A stretch of DNA of 64,000 nucleotides. Source: a beta proteobacterium L13. Lineage in GTDB: Bacteria; Pseudomonadota; Gammaproteobacteria; Burkholderiales; Chromobacteriaceae. Shown here in pieces: positions 13,063 to 21,692 of the stretch. The DNA lies in assembly GCA_000335715.1 (NCBI GenBank), contig AMYZ01000002.1, forward strand, positions 248,001 to 312,000. Direction: 5' to 3'. How positions within the stretch are numbered: the stretch's first letter is position 1; every line of letters begins with the position of its first letter. The position numbers and the translations under genes were made by a program. Under the pieces are notes generated by a model that did no database searches, had not been told where the DNA came from, and saw only the letters and a list, made by a program, of their open reading frames with translations.

Positions 13063-13388
13063 TGCTGCCACTGCGTTGCCTGTTTGCCTTCCACGGCACC
13101 ACCGGTGGCCTGCTGGAAATCAAGCGGCAGGACCAGCCGGCGGGCAGCCCGCCCGAGCAAGTGTACTACTGGCTATGGCAGCCGGCCGCCAGCCACGGCT
13201 GGCAGCGGCTGGACTTCGTAGCCATGCAGACCGAGCCGGTACAGTACCGCCGCTTCGCCCAGGGCGAGCTGTGGTTCGACGCCAGCCAGGCACGGCTGCA
13301 ACTAGCGGGTGCCGAACACACGCTGCCAGCCGGCGAGCACGATGGCTGGCAGGCCAGCGTCAGCGCGTGGCTGGCCGCGCAAGGCTGA
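13059..13388 (+). CDS. Hypothetical protein coupled to the DUF1456 gene
   Basis: A 109-residue protein I do not recognise. It is rich in Trp, Gln and Ala, has no signal peptide or membrane segment, and ends in ASVSAWLAAQG. Its ATG at 13059 overlaps the DUF1456 stop, which argues that it is a real, translationally coupled gene. Composition and codon use are like the neighbours. It could be a lineage-specific partner of the DUF1456 protein; this is inference from overlap alone. Confidence 0.65.
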   Translation: MMLPLRCLFAFHGTTGGLLEIKRQDQPAGSPPEQVYYWLWQPAASHGWQRLDFVAMQTEPVQYRRFAQGELWFDASQARLQLAGAEHTLPAGEHDGWQASVSAWLAAQG

Positions 13389-13488
13389 CACCCGCCCGCA
13401 ACGCGCAAGCGTCGGCTCCGGCCGCTCACCCCCCTCGTCAGCACACCTGGGCTGCGGCATGATGCGGCCAACCTGCCAGGAGCCCGCC

Positions 13489-14295
13489 ATGTCCACCCTG
13501 CCGCTGTATATCTTTCGTAGCCTGCAACGCCAGCGCCTGGCGCGCGTGCCGGTGCTGTCCACCCTGCTGGTAGCGGTGGAGCACGGCGAAAAACAGCTGC
13601 TCACCCGCCACGGCAGCTGGCATTGCCCGCCCGGCAGCTGGCTGGTGATTCCCGGCGGCCAGGAGGTGGACATCATCAACCAGCCCGGCCGCCACGGTTA
13701 CCGCGCCTGGACGCTGGTGCAGCCGCAGCACTGGCTGCAACGCCTGCTGGCCCAATACGGCAGCCAGCTGCCCGCGCCACCGTGGCAGGACTCGCCCCCG
13801 GTATTCCAGCCCCACCCCGACGCCGCCGCAGCGCTGCAACAATTACAAACCCTGCTGCCGCAGGCCGAAGCCGGTACGCTGGGCGAGGCGCGTGCCGAGC
13901 ACGCCTGGCAGGGGCTGATGCTGGCGCTGGCCGCCGCACGACAGGGCGCCGACCTGTTTCGCCAGCCGCGGCAGGACGTGCGGGCACAAATCCAGAGCCT
14001 GCTGGCCTTCGACCCGGCGCGCGACTGGCAAGCCACCGATATCGCCCGCCATCTGGCCATGAGCCCGGCTACGCTGCGGCGCAGATTGGCCGCAGAGCAC
14101 ACCTCGTTCTCCACCCTGCTGGGCGAGGTGCGCATGGAGCGGGCGCTGGGCCTGGTCAACAGCGGCAGCCAGCCGCTCAGCGATGTGGCCGCCGCCTGCG
14201 GCTACCTGTCGCCGTCGCGCTTTACCGCCGCCTTCCGCCAGCGCTTTGGCGTGACGCCCAGCCAGCTGCGCCAGCAGCGCGATGTCGCGGCATGA
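13489..14295 (+). CDS. AraC-family transcriptional regulator
   Basis: A 268-residue regulator with an N-terminal cupin-like sensor (about 1-150) and a C-terminal AraC double helix-turn-helix (about 165-265), ending with the family motif SRFTAAFRQRFGVTPSQLR. I start it at the ATG at 13489 with AGGAG just upstream; the open frame from 13309 overlaps the previous gene and is not cupin-like. One GGTTGGCCGCA copy (13463-13473) lies directly before the gene. The target is unknown; the following PEBP gene is the nearest candidate. Confidence 0.88.
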   Translation: MSTLPLYIFRSLQRQRLARVPVLSTLLVAVEHGEKQLLTRHGSWHCPPGSWLVIPGGQEVDIINQPGRHGYRAWTLVQPQHWLQRLLAQYGSQLPAPPWQDSPPVFQPHPDAAAALQQLQTLLPQAEAGTLGEARAEHAWQGLMLALAAARQGADLFRQPRQDVRAQIQSLLAFDPARDWQATDIARHLAMSPATLRRRLAAEHTSFSTLLGEVRMERALGLVNSGSQPLSDVAAACGYLSPSRFTAAFRQRFGVTPSQLRQQRDVAA

Positions 14296-14395
14296 GGTTT
14301 TGAGCATTTCGGCACAGCCGGTGGCGCCCACCGGCGCGCCAGCATCAGGCAGGCCTGCCACACTGGGTACGCTATTCCCCACTTGGAGACGCCTG

Positions 14396-14935
14396 ATGAA
14401 AACCCTGCTACTTACCACCGCGCTAGCCTGCGCCAGTCTGCCCGCCATGGCTTTTGAACTGAGCAGCCCGCAGCTGCAAGACGGCCAGGCCATGAGCAAG
14501 GCCCAAGAGTTCAACGGCTTTGGCTGCGACGGCGGCAATGTGTCGCCTGCCCTGGCATGGAAAAATGCCCCGGCCGGCACGCAAAGCTACGCCGTCACCG
14601 TGTACGACCCGGATGCCCCCACCGGCAGCGGCTGGTGGCACTGGCTGGTTTTCAACCTGCCAGCCACGACCCAGGGCCTGCCGGCCAGTGCCGGTAACGA
14701 CGCCAAGCTGCTACCTGCCGGTGCCATGCAAAGCCGCACCGACTTTGGCCAGCCCGGTTTTGGCGGCGCCTGCCCACCACCCGGCCACGGCCAACACCGC
14801 TATATCTTTACCGTGCACGCGCTGAAAGTCCCGCATCTGGATTTGCCTGCTGACGCCAGCCCGGCACTGGTGGGCTATATGCTGTGGGCCAACGGCCTGG
14901 GCAAGGCCAGCCTGACTGCCACCTACCAGCGCTAA
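14396..14935 (+). CDS. YbhB/YbcL-type PEBP-like protein, exported
   Basis: A 179-residue phosphatidylethanolamine-binding-protein family member with a Sec signal (MKTLLLTTALACASLPAMAF). Family motifs are the DGGNVSPAL start of the core, AVTVYDPDAPTGSGWWHW, and the FGQPGFGGACPPPGHGQHRY ligand-site region, given here in outline. E. coli YbhB and YbcL are the closest well-known relatives; their ligand in bacteria is unclear. The gene follows the AraC regulator by 100 bp and is followed by a strong hairpin. Confidence 0.9.
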   Translation: MKTLLLTTALACASLPAMAFELSSPQLQDGQAMSKAQEFNGFGCDGGNVSPALAWKNAPAGTQSYAVTVYDPDAPTGSGWWHWLVFNLPATTQGLPASAGNDAKLLPAGAMQSRTDFGQPGFGGACPPPGHGQHRYIFTVHALKVPHLDLPADASPALVGYMLWANGLGKASLTATYQR

Positions 14936-14975
14936 GCGCTGGAGGGCGGACCGGCCGCGGCCTGCCGGTAGACAA

Positions 14976-15010
14976 GACCAAGGCTGTTTGCACCGCAAAC
15001 AGCCTTGGTC
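14976..15010. terminator. Perfect 16-bp hairpin after the PEBP gene, no T-tract
   Basis: GACCAAGGCTGTTTGC (14976-14991) and GCAAACAGCCTTGGTC (14995-15010) pair perfectly around a 3-nt loop. No U-run follows, so it may need another factor, act as an mRNA 3'-end stabiliser, or be a regulatory structure of the next gene 83 bp downstream. Confidence 0.65.
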
Positions 15011-15093
15011 GTTCATATCCAGCCCGCCAGAGCGGGCTTGACAGTGCCGCCAGCAGCCACGCAGCATGCCGCATGTTTGCGCCCGGAGCTGCC

Positions 15094-16272
15094 ATGACCC
15101 GCCCCACCCTGCACCCCGATACGCTGGCCGTCCGCGCTGGCGAAGACCCGTTCCGCCCGCACGACGCGCTGGCCGTACCGGTGGAGTTTGCCATCGCCCA
15201 CGGCTACCCCGACGTAGCCAGCTGGGAACAAGTGGCACGCGGTGACGCACCCGGCCCGCTGTACAGCCGCAACACCGCACAACCGGCCACGCTGGCGCTG
15301 GAAGCCAGGTTGGCCGCACTGGAAGACGCCGAGGCTGCGGTAGCCTTCAGCAGCGGCATGGCGGCCATCAGCAGCACCCTGCTGGCGCTGTTGCGCCCCG
15401 GCGCGCGTGTGGTGGCCGGCAAGGACACCTACGGCGGCAGCCATTACCTGTTCCAGCACACGCTGCCGCACTGGGGCGTACAGGTCACGCTGTGCGATAC
15501 CACAGACGGCGACGCCTTTGCCGCGGCCATGGCGCCAGGCTGCGACCTGCTGTATCTGGAATCGCCCACCAACCCGATGCTGAAGGTGCAGGACATTCGC
15601 CAGCTGGCGGCAGCCGGCCACGCGGCGGGCGCGCTGGTAGTGATCGACAATACCTTTGCCACGCCGGTGAACCAGCAGCCGCTGGCACTGGGCGCCGACC
15701 TGGTGCTGCACAGCGCCACCAAGTTTCTGGGCGGCCACGCCGACGCCATGGGCGGTATCGCCTGCGGCAGCCGGGAGCTTACCGACCAGCTGCGCCACTA
15801 CCGCGAGATCCACGGCGCCTGCCTGGACCCGATGAGCGCCTTCCTGATCCTGCGCGGCATCAAGACGCTGGCACTGCGCATGCGCCAGCACAACGCCAAC
15901 GCGCTGGCGCTGGCGCAATGGCTGCAAGCCCACCCGGCTGTGGCACAGGTCAACTACCCCGGCCTGCCCGGCCACCCGCAACACGCTCTGGCGGCCAGCC
16001 AGATGCAGGGCTTTGGCGGCGTGCTGAGCTTCGAGCTGGCCGGCGGCTTTGCAGCGGTGCAGGCCATGCTGCCGCGCTGCCAGTTGCTGATCCGCGCCGC
16101 CACGCTGGGCTCGGTGGATACGCTGCTGGGCATCCCCAGCACCACCAGCCACGTGGAATGCAGTGAGGCCGAGCGCGTGGCGCTGGGCATACCGGGCGGG
16201 CTGGTGCGCTGCTCGGTGGGCATAGAAGATGTGCGCGATATCATCGCCGACCTGGCGCAGGCGCTGGCGTGA
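15094..16272 (+). CDS. Cys/Met metabolism PLP-dependent enzyme (cystathionine gamma-synthase/lyase type)
   Basis: A 392-residue fold-type I PLP enzyme of the Cys/Met metabolism family. The Schiff-base Lys is K210 in HSATKFLGGHAD; SRNTAQPATLALE and FSSGMAAIS near residues 58-92 are also diagnostic. The family includes cystathionine gamma-synthase (MetB), cystathionine gamma-lyase, beta-lyase and O-acetylhomoserine sulfhydrylase; at this length MetB or a gamma-lyase is most likely, but I cannot separate them by eye. The start at 15094 follows GGAGCT. Its stop overlaps the GTG of the GIY-YIG gene by 3 bases. Confidence 0.85.
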   Translation: MTRPTLHPDTLAVRAGEDPFRPHDALAVPVEFAIAHGYPDVASWEQVARGDAPGPLYSRNTAQPATLALEARLAALEDAEAAVAFSSGMAAISSTLLALLRPGARVVAGKDTYGGSHYLFQHTLPHWGVQVTLCDTTDGDAFAAAMAPGCDLLYLESPTNPMLKVQDIRQLAAAGHAAGALVVIDNTFATPVNQQPLALGADLVLHSATKFLGGHADAMGGIACGSRELTDQLRHYREIHGACLDPMSAFLILRGIKTLALRMRQHNANALALAQWLQAHPAVAQVNYPGLPGHPQHALAASQMQGFGGVLSFELAGGFAAVQAMLPRCQLLIRAATLGSVDTLLGIPSTTSHVECSEAERVALGIPGGLVRCSVGIEDVRDIIADLAQALA

Positions 16273-16601
16273 GCGACGCGGCGCTTGCGGCCAACCCTGG
16301 CCGCCCGTGGTTTTTGTACGTGCTGCACTGCCGAGGCGGCAGCCTGTACACCGGCATTACCACCGATGTAGACAAACGCTACGCCGCGCACGCCGCCGGT
16401 AAAGGCGCGCGCTATACGCGCAGCTTTCCGCCGCTGGGCATTGCCCTGGTGCTGCAATTTGCCAGCAAGGGGGAAGCGTTGGCCGCAGAACACGCGGTAA
16501 AGGCAATGGGTACGGCGCAGAAGCGCGCCTGGCTGGCGGCAGCGGCGCCTGACGGCTCAGATACGGGCCCGCTTGAAGGGCTGCCGCAGGGGAAAGTGTA
16601 G
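16269..16601 (+). CDS. GIY-YIG domain protein (UPF0213/YhbQ-like)
   Basis: A 110-residue single-domain GIY-YIG protein: WFLYVLHCRGGSLYTGITTD carries the YVL...YTG core, followed by a conserved Arg/His helix (DKRYAAHAAGKGARYTRS). The E. coli YhbQ relative binds and nicks DNA; the role here is unproven. It starts at GTG 16269 inside the stop of the PLP enzyme gene, so translation is coupled. Its last 45 bases overlap the 3' end of the convergent EAL gene. Two copies of the iterated word fall in the gene (16286 and 16478). Confidence 0.85.
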   Translation: MSDAALAANPGRPWFLYVLHCRGGSLYTGITTDVDKRYAAHAAGKGARYTRSFPPLGIALVLQFASKGEALAAEHAVKAMGTAQKRAWLAAAAPDGSDTGPLEGLPQGKV

Positions 16602-18524
16602 AAATTGCGGCAAGGGCACAGCAGGTGAAAACACGTGCCCTTGCGCCAGATCCACGCCCAGCTCGCGCACACAATCGATGTCGTGCTGTGTTTCTGTCCC
16701 CTCGGCCACGACACGGGCACCACTGCGGTGCGCCACGTCTACTGCGAGGGCTATGACGGTACGGGACTTGCGATTATCGATAGTAGCCACCAGCGACTGC
16801 TCCAGCTTGACCTCGGCAAAAGCAAACTGCGTCAGCAACATCAGGGTGGAGTAGCCTACGCCAAAGTCATCCAGCGACAGGTGCACGCCTGCTTGCGCCA
16901 GCATCGCCATATTCTGCTCTACCTGGGACAGCTGCAAAACCTCGGACCACTCCACCACCTCCAGACACAAGGCGTGTCCAGGCACCTGATGTTGCTGCAG
17001 CAGCAGGCTGACTTGCAGACCAAAGTCGGCTTTGCACAAGGACTCGGCCGAGACATTTACCGAGATGCTGCAGCCCGGAATACGCGATAGCACCTGCGGC
17101 AAGATAGCCACAACGGCACACACCGATACCCATTCGAATTCGGCCAGACGGCCACGCTGGCGAAAAAGCGAGATGGCACGCATCGCTGCTACCGGCTGGC
17201 CAACGGTGTCATGCAGGCGCAAGAGTGCCTCGGCACCGGCCACGTACCCATTTTCCAGATTGATCTTGGGCTGGAAAGCCAGCGGCATGCTCGATGGTGC
17301 GGCCAACCAGGCATCCAGCGCCGACTCGATATAGCCGTCCAGCGCAGAGTCGTGCCGCAAGAGGTCGTTGAAATAAGCGACACCCACATCGTGTGCGTTC
17401 AAGGCCAGCGTGATATTACGGTAGGGCAAGCCGTCCTCACCCTGCCCGTAATCGTCTTCCAGCTCGGCCACGGCACAGCGTAACGCCGGGCGGAAACCAT
17501 GCCAGTCGGCCGAGATGGCGCGCGACAGCGCATCCAGAAAGGTTTCTACCTCGCCACTGTGTTCGATATCCGCCAGACGTGTACCACGCAGTACGATGGC
17601 CAGCGAGAAGTCGCCATACTGGAAAACCTGGGGCCGGTAATGGCTGATGGCATGCATTACCGGCATGGCCCACTCGATATCGTTTACCCGGTGCCATAGC
17701 CGGCTACCATTCTGCAAGCCATAGCGCAGCAGGAAGTCGCGCAGATTGCTCAGCTCCAGTACCACCAGACACCCTGTACAGCGCGTAGTACCGGCACGCA
17801 AACCCGCCAGATAAACGCCTAGCGCCTTGCGGTTGGGCAGGCCGGTCAGTGCATCGGTATGGCTCAGGTGGTACTCGCGCGAACGTTGGCGCTCTACTTG
17901 TGCATCCAGATACATCATCTGTAGTGCCAGGTACAGGATGAACAGGGACAGGGGTAAAACCACCAGCCTCAGCATGACAAATTGCTGAACAAGCGCTGGC
18001 GCTACCTCGATAAATTGCAAGCCCAATGTCAGGCCCGCATAGGTGGCCACTACTCTGGCCAGCCAGATGTACAGCAAGGTGCGCCAGCGAAAGCTCTCGA
18101 GCAAAGCAGGGTAAAACCGGCGTCGCAGCAGCAGGCCCGCCAGCACCGGCACGGCGGTATCCACCATGCTGGCCAGCAAACGCTCGACGCCCGAAAACTG
18201 GTAGCGCGCCAGCGTACTGAGCAGGTAGCAGGCCAAGCCACCAGGCCAGCCAGTGAGCAAACCACTGAGCAGCAGCAGGTCGGTACCCAGGTTCAGCTTG
18301 ACCTGCCCTTTCATCGAGCCTGAAACAAACCAGGCAATCACATAAATGGCCAGGCCCATGATCAGGCCAAGGTAAGCCTCGCGATGCAGGATGGCCTGCC
18401 CGTGGTAGCGAGTCAGCACCAGCATGGCGCCCAGCATGCCTATGGCAGCAGCGGCCTGCAGGGTAAACAAGGGCAAGCTGGGCAACGACGGCAGCAATTG
18501 CGCGTACAGGTTGGAAAGAGTCAT
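16557..18524 (-). CDS. Membrane protein with degenerate GGDEF and EAL domain (c-di-GMP phosphodiesterase candidate)
   Basis: A 655-residue signalling protein. The first ~200 residues contain about six membrane helices. A GGDEF fold follows, recognisable by HTDALTGLPNRKALG, but the signature is replaced by QYGDFSL, so it should not make c-di-GMP. The C-terminal EAL domain keeps EALLRL, the Asn of SVNVSAE, LDDFGVGYST, the catalytic Lys (VKLEQS, where the usual Asp after it is Glu) and VVAEGTE, and is probably an active phosphodiesterase. I take the ATG at 18524; an in-frame TTG lies two codons upstream. It is convergent with the GIY-YIG gene. Confidence 0.88.
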   Translation of the reverse strand: MTLSNLYAQLLPSLPSLPLFTLQAAAAIGMLGAMLVLTRYHGQAILHREAYLGLIMGLAIYVIAWFVSGSMKGQVKLNLGTDLLLLSGLLTGWPGGLACYLLSTLARYQFSGVERLLASMVDTAVPVLAGLLLRRRFYPALLESFRWRTLLYIWLARVVATYAGLTLGLQFIEVAPALVQQFVMLRLVVLPLSLFILYLALQMMYLDAQVERQRSREYHLSHTDALTGLPNRKALGVYLAGLRAGTTRCTGCLVVLELSNLRDFLLRYGLQNGSRLWHRVNDIEWAMPVMHAISHYRPQVFQYGDFSLAIVLRGTRLADIEHSGEVETFLDALSRAISADWHGFRPALRCAVAELEDDYGQGEDGLPYRNITLALNAHDVGVAYFNDLLRHDSALDGYIESALDAWLAAPSSMPLAFQPKINLENGYVAGAEALLRLHDTVGQPVAAMRAISLFRQRGRLAEFEWVSVCAVVAILPQVLSRIPGCSISVNVSAESLCKADFGLQVSLLLQQHQVPGHALCLEVVEWSEVLQLSQVEQNMAMLAQAGVHLSLDDFGVGYSTLMLLTQFAFAEVKLEQSLVATIDNRKSRTVIALAVDVAHRSGARVVAEGTETQHDIDCVRELGVDLAQGHVFSPAVPLPQFLHFPLRQPFKRARI

Positions 18525-18710
18525 GGCCAAGCTGCAGAAAGTAAGTCACAGCTGTCAGCATAGCCAGCCACCGGGTAGTGCTATAAAAGCCGACGCGACA
18601 GTAAATGGCACGCACGTTTAGCCACGCTTAACAGCTGGTACAGCAATGCTGGCTTGTTGCCACCACGCTGGCCACGCACACTGGCGCTATCCACCTCACT
18701 GGAGACTGCC

Positions 18711-19931
18711 ATGTCCCGCCCCGCCCTGCCGCCACAACTCGCCCGTGCCGTGTCGTTTCTATGGCACAACCCGGCGCTTCAGCCGGCCGCAGCCACCTTG
18801 CACGCCCTGCCATACGGTAACGCCGATATCGCTGCCGCCATCGCCCGCTGGCAGCGCTTTGCCCCGCTGCTGGCCCGCTGCTTTCCGGACAGCGTGGCCG
18901 CCGATGGCCGCATCGACTCGCCGCTATTGCAACAGCACGTCCAAGACGGCGAGTTGCTGATCAAGGCAGATCACGCGCTGCCGGTTACCGCCTGCATCAA
19001 GGCACGCGGTGGCGTGTACGAGGTGCTTTGCCAGGCAGAGACGCTGGCGCAGGCCGCCGGTTTGCTGCCGCCGGGTAGCAGCTACGCCGAACTGGCGGGC
19101 GACGCGGCCCGCGCGCTGTTTGCCCGCCATACCATCCTGGTAGGCAGCACTGGCAACCTGGGTTACAGCGTGGGGGTGATGGCGCGGGCGCTGGGCCTGC
19201 AGGTGGAAGTACACATGTCCAGCGACGCCAAGGCCTGGAAGAAAGACCGCCTGCGCACGCTGGGTGCCCGTGTGGTGGAGCACGCCGGCGACTACGCGGC
19301 GGCGGTGGCCAGCGCCAGACAGTTGGCCGCAGCAGACCCGCAGGCTTATTTCATCGATGACGAAAGCTCGCTATTGCTGTTTTTTGGCTATGCGGCAGCC
19401 GCCCACGACCTGAAAGCCCAGCTGGACGCCACCGGCCAGCTGCCGACGCCGGCGCGGCCGTTGCGGGTCTACCTGCCCTGCGGCGTCGGCGGGGCACCTG
19501 GCGGGGTAGCGTTCGGGCTGAAGTGCCTGTTCGGCGACGCGGTGCAGATCGTATTCGTGGAACCGGTGGCATCGCCATGCTTCCTGCTACGGCTGGCCAG
19601 CGGCGACGACCGGCTGTCGGTTTACGATATCGGCCTCGATAACCGCACGCTGGCTGACGGCCTGGCCGTCCCGCGTGCGTCCGCCACCGTAGCCGGCATG
19701 GTGCAACACCTGGTGGACGCGGTGGTCACGGTCAGCGACGACAGCCTGCTGGCCGAAGTGCGCCATCAGTGGCAACAACACGGCCTGCGGCTGGAGCCAT
19801 CGGCAACAGCCGGCTTTGTGGCTCACAGGTTGGCCGCCAGCGAGTGGTCACAAGAAGTGATACCCGTGGTGTGGACTACCGGCGGTAATGGTCTGCCGGA
19901 CGAGGTGTTTCTGCCGCTGCTGGCGGGCTGA
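18711..19931 (+). CDS. dsdA: D-serine dehydratase
   Basis: PLP enzyme of fold type II, 406 residues, that deaminates D-serine to pyruvate and ammonia. The Schiff-base Lys is K97 in ACIKARGGVYEV, and a glycine-rich phosphate loop VGSTGNLGYS follows; PCGVGGAPGGVAFGLK and WTTGGNG near the end are also DsdA hallmarks. It is somewhat shorter than E. coli DsdA (about 440). The start at 18711 has GGAG upstream. The convergent LysR gene two bases away is a natural DsdC-like candidate regulator. D-serine degradation detoxifies and feeds carbon and nitrogen. Confidence 0.9.
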   Translation: MSRPALPPQLARAVSFLWHNPALQPAAATLHALPYGNADIAAAIARWQRFAPLLARCFPDSVAADGRIDSPLLQQHVQDGELLIKADHALPVTACIKARGGVYEVLCQAETLAQAAGLLPPGSSYAELAGDAARALFARHTILVGSTGNLGYSVGVMARALGLQVEVHMSSDAKAWKKDRLRTLGARVVEHAGDYAAAVASARQLAAADPQAYFIDDESSLLLFFGYAAAAHDLKAQLDATGQLPTPARPLRVYLPCGVGGAPGGVAFGLKCLFGDAVQIVFVEPVASPCFLLRLASGDDRLSVYDIGLDNRTLADGLAVPRASATVAGMVQHLVDAVVTVSDDSLLAEVRHQWQQHGLRLEPSATAGFVAHRLAASEWSQEVIPVVWTTGGNGLPDEVFLPLLAG

Positions 19932-19932
19932 G

Positions 19933-20817
19933 TCAAAAACCGGCGGCGTCGGCGGCCAACTCGTCGCCCAGCCAGCCGGCCAGCGTGGCCACCGCGGCGC
20001 TGCGCTCGCCACCGTACAGCGCATAGCAGCCCAGCAATAGCGGCGGGGTAGCGTCCAGCCGGCACAGGCTGCCGGCTTGCAAGGCGGGCGCCACCAGCCG
20101 CCAGCGGCCCAGTGCCACGCCCTCGCCCGCCTCGGCACTGCGATACGCCAGCTGCGCCTGGTTGAAATGGCGCTCGGCCAGCCCGCAACCGGCCGGGCGA
20201 CCGTGCAGCGCCAGCCAGCGTGCCCACTCGCTCCCCGGCGCCGACGGCACACTCCACGGGCTGTCGTCGTGCAGCAGCGGCCAACCGGCCGCCAGCGGCG
20301 CCGCCGCAGGCGAACGCACCGGCAGACCATACTCCGGCCAGTGCGGCACGTCGTCCTGCGGGGGCTGCGGCAGATAACACAGGTGCAAATGCGATGGGTC
20401 CGCCGGCCGTTGCGGTGCGATAGTGTCGGCCTGCAGATCAACCACGATATCAGGGTACAAGCGGGCAAACCGGCCCAGCCGCGGCAGCAGCCAGCCCAGC
20501 GCCAGCGATGGCGGCGCCACCAGCCGCACGCTGGCGCCGTGGGTCTGCAAGGCGGCCAAGCCGTCACCCAGCGCGGCAAAACCCTGTTGCGCGGCAAGGT
20601 ACAACTGCTGACCGGCTTGGGTCAGCACGAAACCGCGCGGGCCGCGCTGCATCAGCACCATGCCCAGCCGTGCCTCCAGCCGCTGCATGCGCTGGCTGAC
20701 CGCACCAGGGCTGATGGCCAGCACGGCAGCGGCACGGCGAAAGCCGCCGGCTTCGGCCACGGCGTGGAAGAACCACAGGTCGGCCAGCAGGCTGGCGTCG
20801 AGGCGGCGCGGCAACAT
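19933..20817 (-). CDS. LysR-family regulator, convergent with dsdA
   Basis: A 294-residue LysR-type regulator with the N-terminal HTH (about 8-66: AEAGGFRRAAAVLAISPGAVSQR in outline) and a GcvA/DsdC-like effector domain. It is encoded tail to tail with dsdA, 1 bp apart, and is 10 bp downstream of the methyltransferase gene on the same strand, so it may be read from that promoter. In E. coli dsdA is controlled by the LysR protein DsdC; the same job here is likely but inferred from position only. Confidence 0.83.
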   Translation of the reverse strand: MLPRRLDASLLADLWFFHAVAEAGGFRRAAAVLAISPGAVSQRMQRLEARLGMVLMQRGPRGFVLTQAGQQLYLAAQQGFAALGDGLAALQTHGASVRLVAPPSLALGWLLPRLGRFARLYPDIVVDLQADTIAPQRPADPSHLHLCYLPQPPQDDVPHWPEYGLPVRSPAAAPLAAGWPLLHDDSPWSVPSAPGSEWARWLALHGRPAGCGLAERHFNQAQLAYRSAEAGEGVALGRWRLVAPALQAGSLCRLDATPPLLLGCYALYGGERSAAVATLAGWLGDELAADAAGF

Positions 20818-20827
20818 GGCGGCCGGC

Positions 20828-21649
20828 TCAGTAGGCGAAGCGTTCGCGCAGCTCTTCCAGATTCAGCTCGCGCAGGATGGACTCCTGGCGCTCGCGGGCG
20901 CTCTTCTTGCCACCGCCCACCTTCTTGGCAATGATCAGCTCGTTTTTCATCGAGTGTTCCCAGCCCACCAGCTCGGTCACGGTCACCTGGTAACCACGGG
21001 CTTCCAGCTGCAGGCAACGCAGTACATTGGTGAGCTGGCTGCCGAACTCGCGGGTATGGATGGGGTGGCGCCACAGCTCGGACAGCGGCGTTTTGCCAAA
21101 GGTCTCGTTCTTTTTCTGGCGCAATACCGAGGCCACCTCGGCCTGGCAGCACGGCACCAGCACGATGTAACGGGCATCCTTGGCCAGCGCAAAGCGGATG
21201 GCGTCGTCGGTGGCGGTATTGCAGGCGTGCAGCGCGGTAATGATGTCGACCTGGGCCGGTAGCGCGTCCGAGGTGATGGACTGCTCGACGGTCAGGTTCA
21301 GGAACTGCATGCCGGGGAAACCCAGGCGCGCCGCCAGCTCAACCGACTTGTCCACCAGATCCTGCCGCGTTTCCACGCCGTAAACGGTGGCGTCGGCTTT
21401 GTCTTTCAGGAACAGGTCGTACAGGATGAAACCCAGGTAGGACTTGCCGGCGCCGTGGTCGGCCAGGCTCAGGCTGCCTTTTTGTGCCAGCACGTCGGCC
21501 ATCAGCGGTTCAATGAACTGGTACAGGTGGTACACCTGCTTCAGTTTGCGGCGGGTATCCTGGTTGATCTTGCCGTCGCGGGTAAGGATGTGCAGCTCTT
21601 TCAGCAGTTCGATCGACTGCTGCGGTTTGATTTCGGGGATCAGGCTCAT
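20828..21649 (-). CDS. SAM-dependent methyltransferase (class I, Methyltransf_32-like)
   Basis: A 273-residue cytoplasmic protein with a class I methyltransferase core. LADHGAGKSYLGFILYD forms the glycine-rich SAM loop at about residues 61-78, and YGVETRQDLV the acidic strand-2 end. HACNTATDDAI and VPCCQAEV are conserved in a group of uncharacterised methyltransferases related to the RNA-modifying METTL25-like family. The start at 21649 follows a helical N-terminus beginning MSLIPEIKPQQS. Substrate unknown. It may share a transcript with the upstream GGDEF gene (43 bp gap) and the downstream LysR gene (10 bp). Confidence 0.75.
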   Translation of the reverse strand: MSLIPEIKPQQSIELLKELHILTRDGKINQDTRRKLKQVYHLYQFIEPLMADVLAQKGSLSLADHGAGKSYLGFILYDLFLKDKADATVYGVETRQDLVDKSVELAARLGFPGMQFLNLTVEQSITSDALPAQVDIITALHACNTATDDAIRFALAKDARYIVLVPCCQAEVASVLRQKKNETFGKTPLSELWRHPIHTREFGSQLTNVLRCLQLEARGYQVTVTELVGWEHSMKNELIIAKKVGGGKKSARERQESILRELNLEELRERFAY

Positions 21650-21692
21650 GACGGCCTCCGCAGATTGGGTTGCCGTTATTGTAGCAGCGCCG

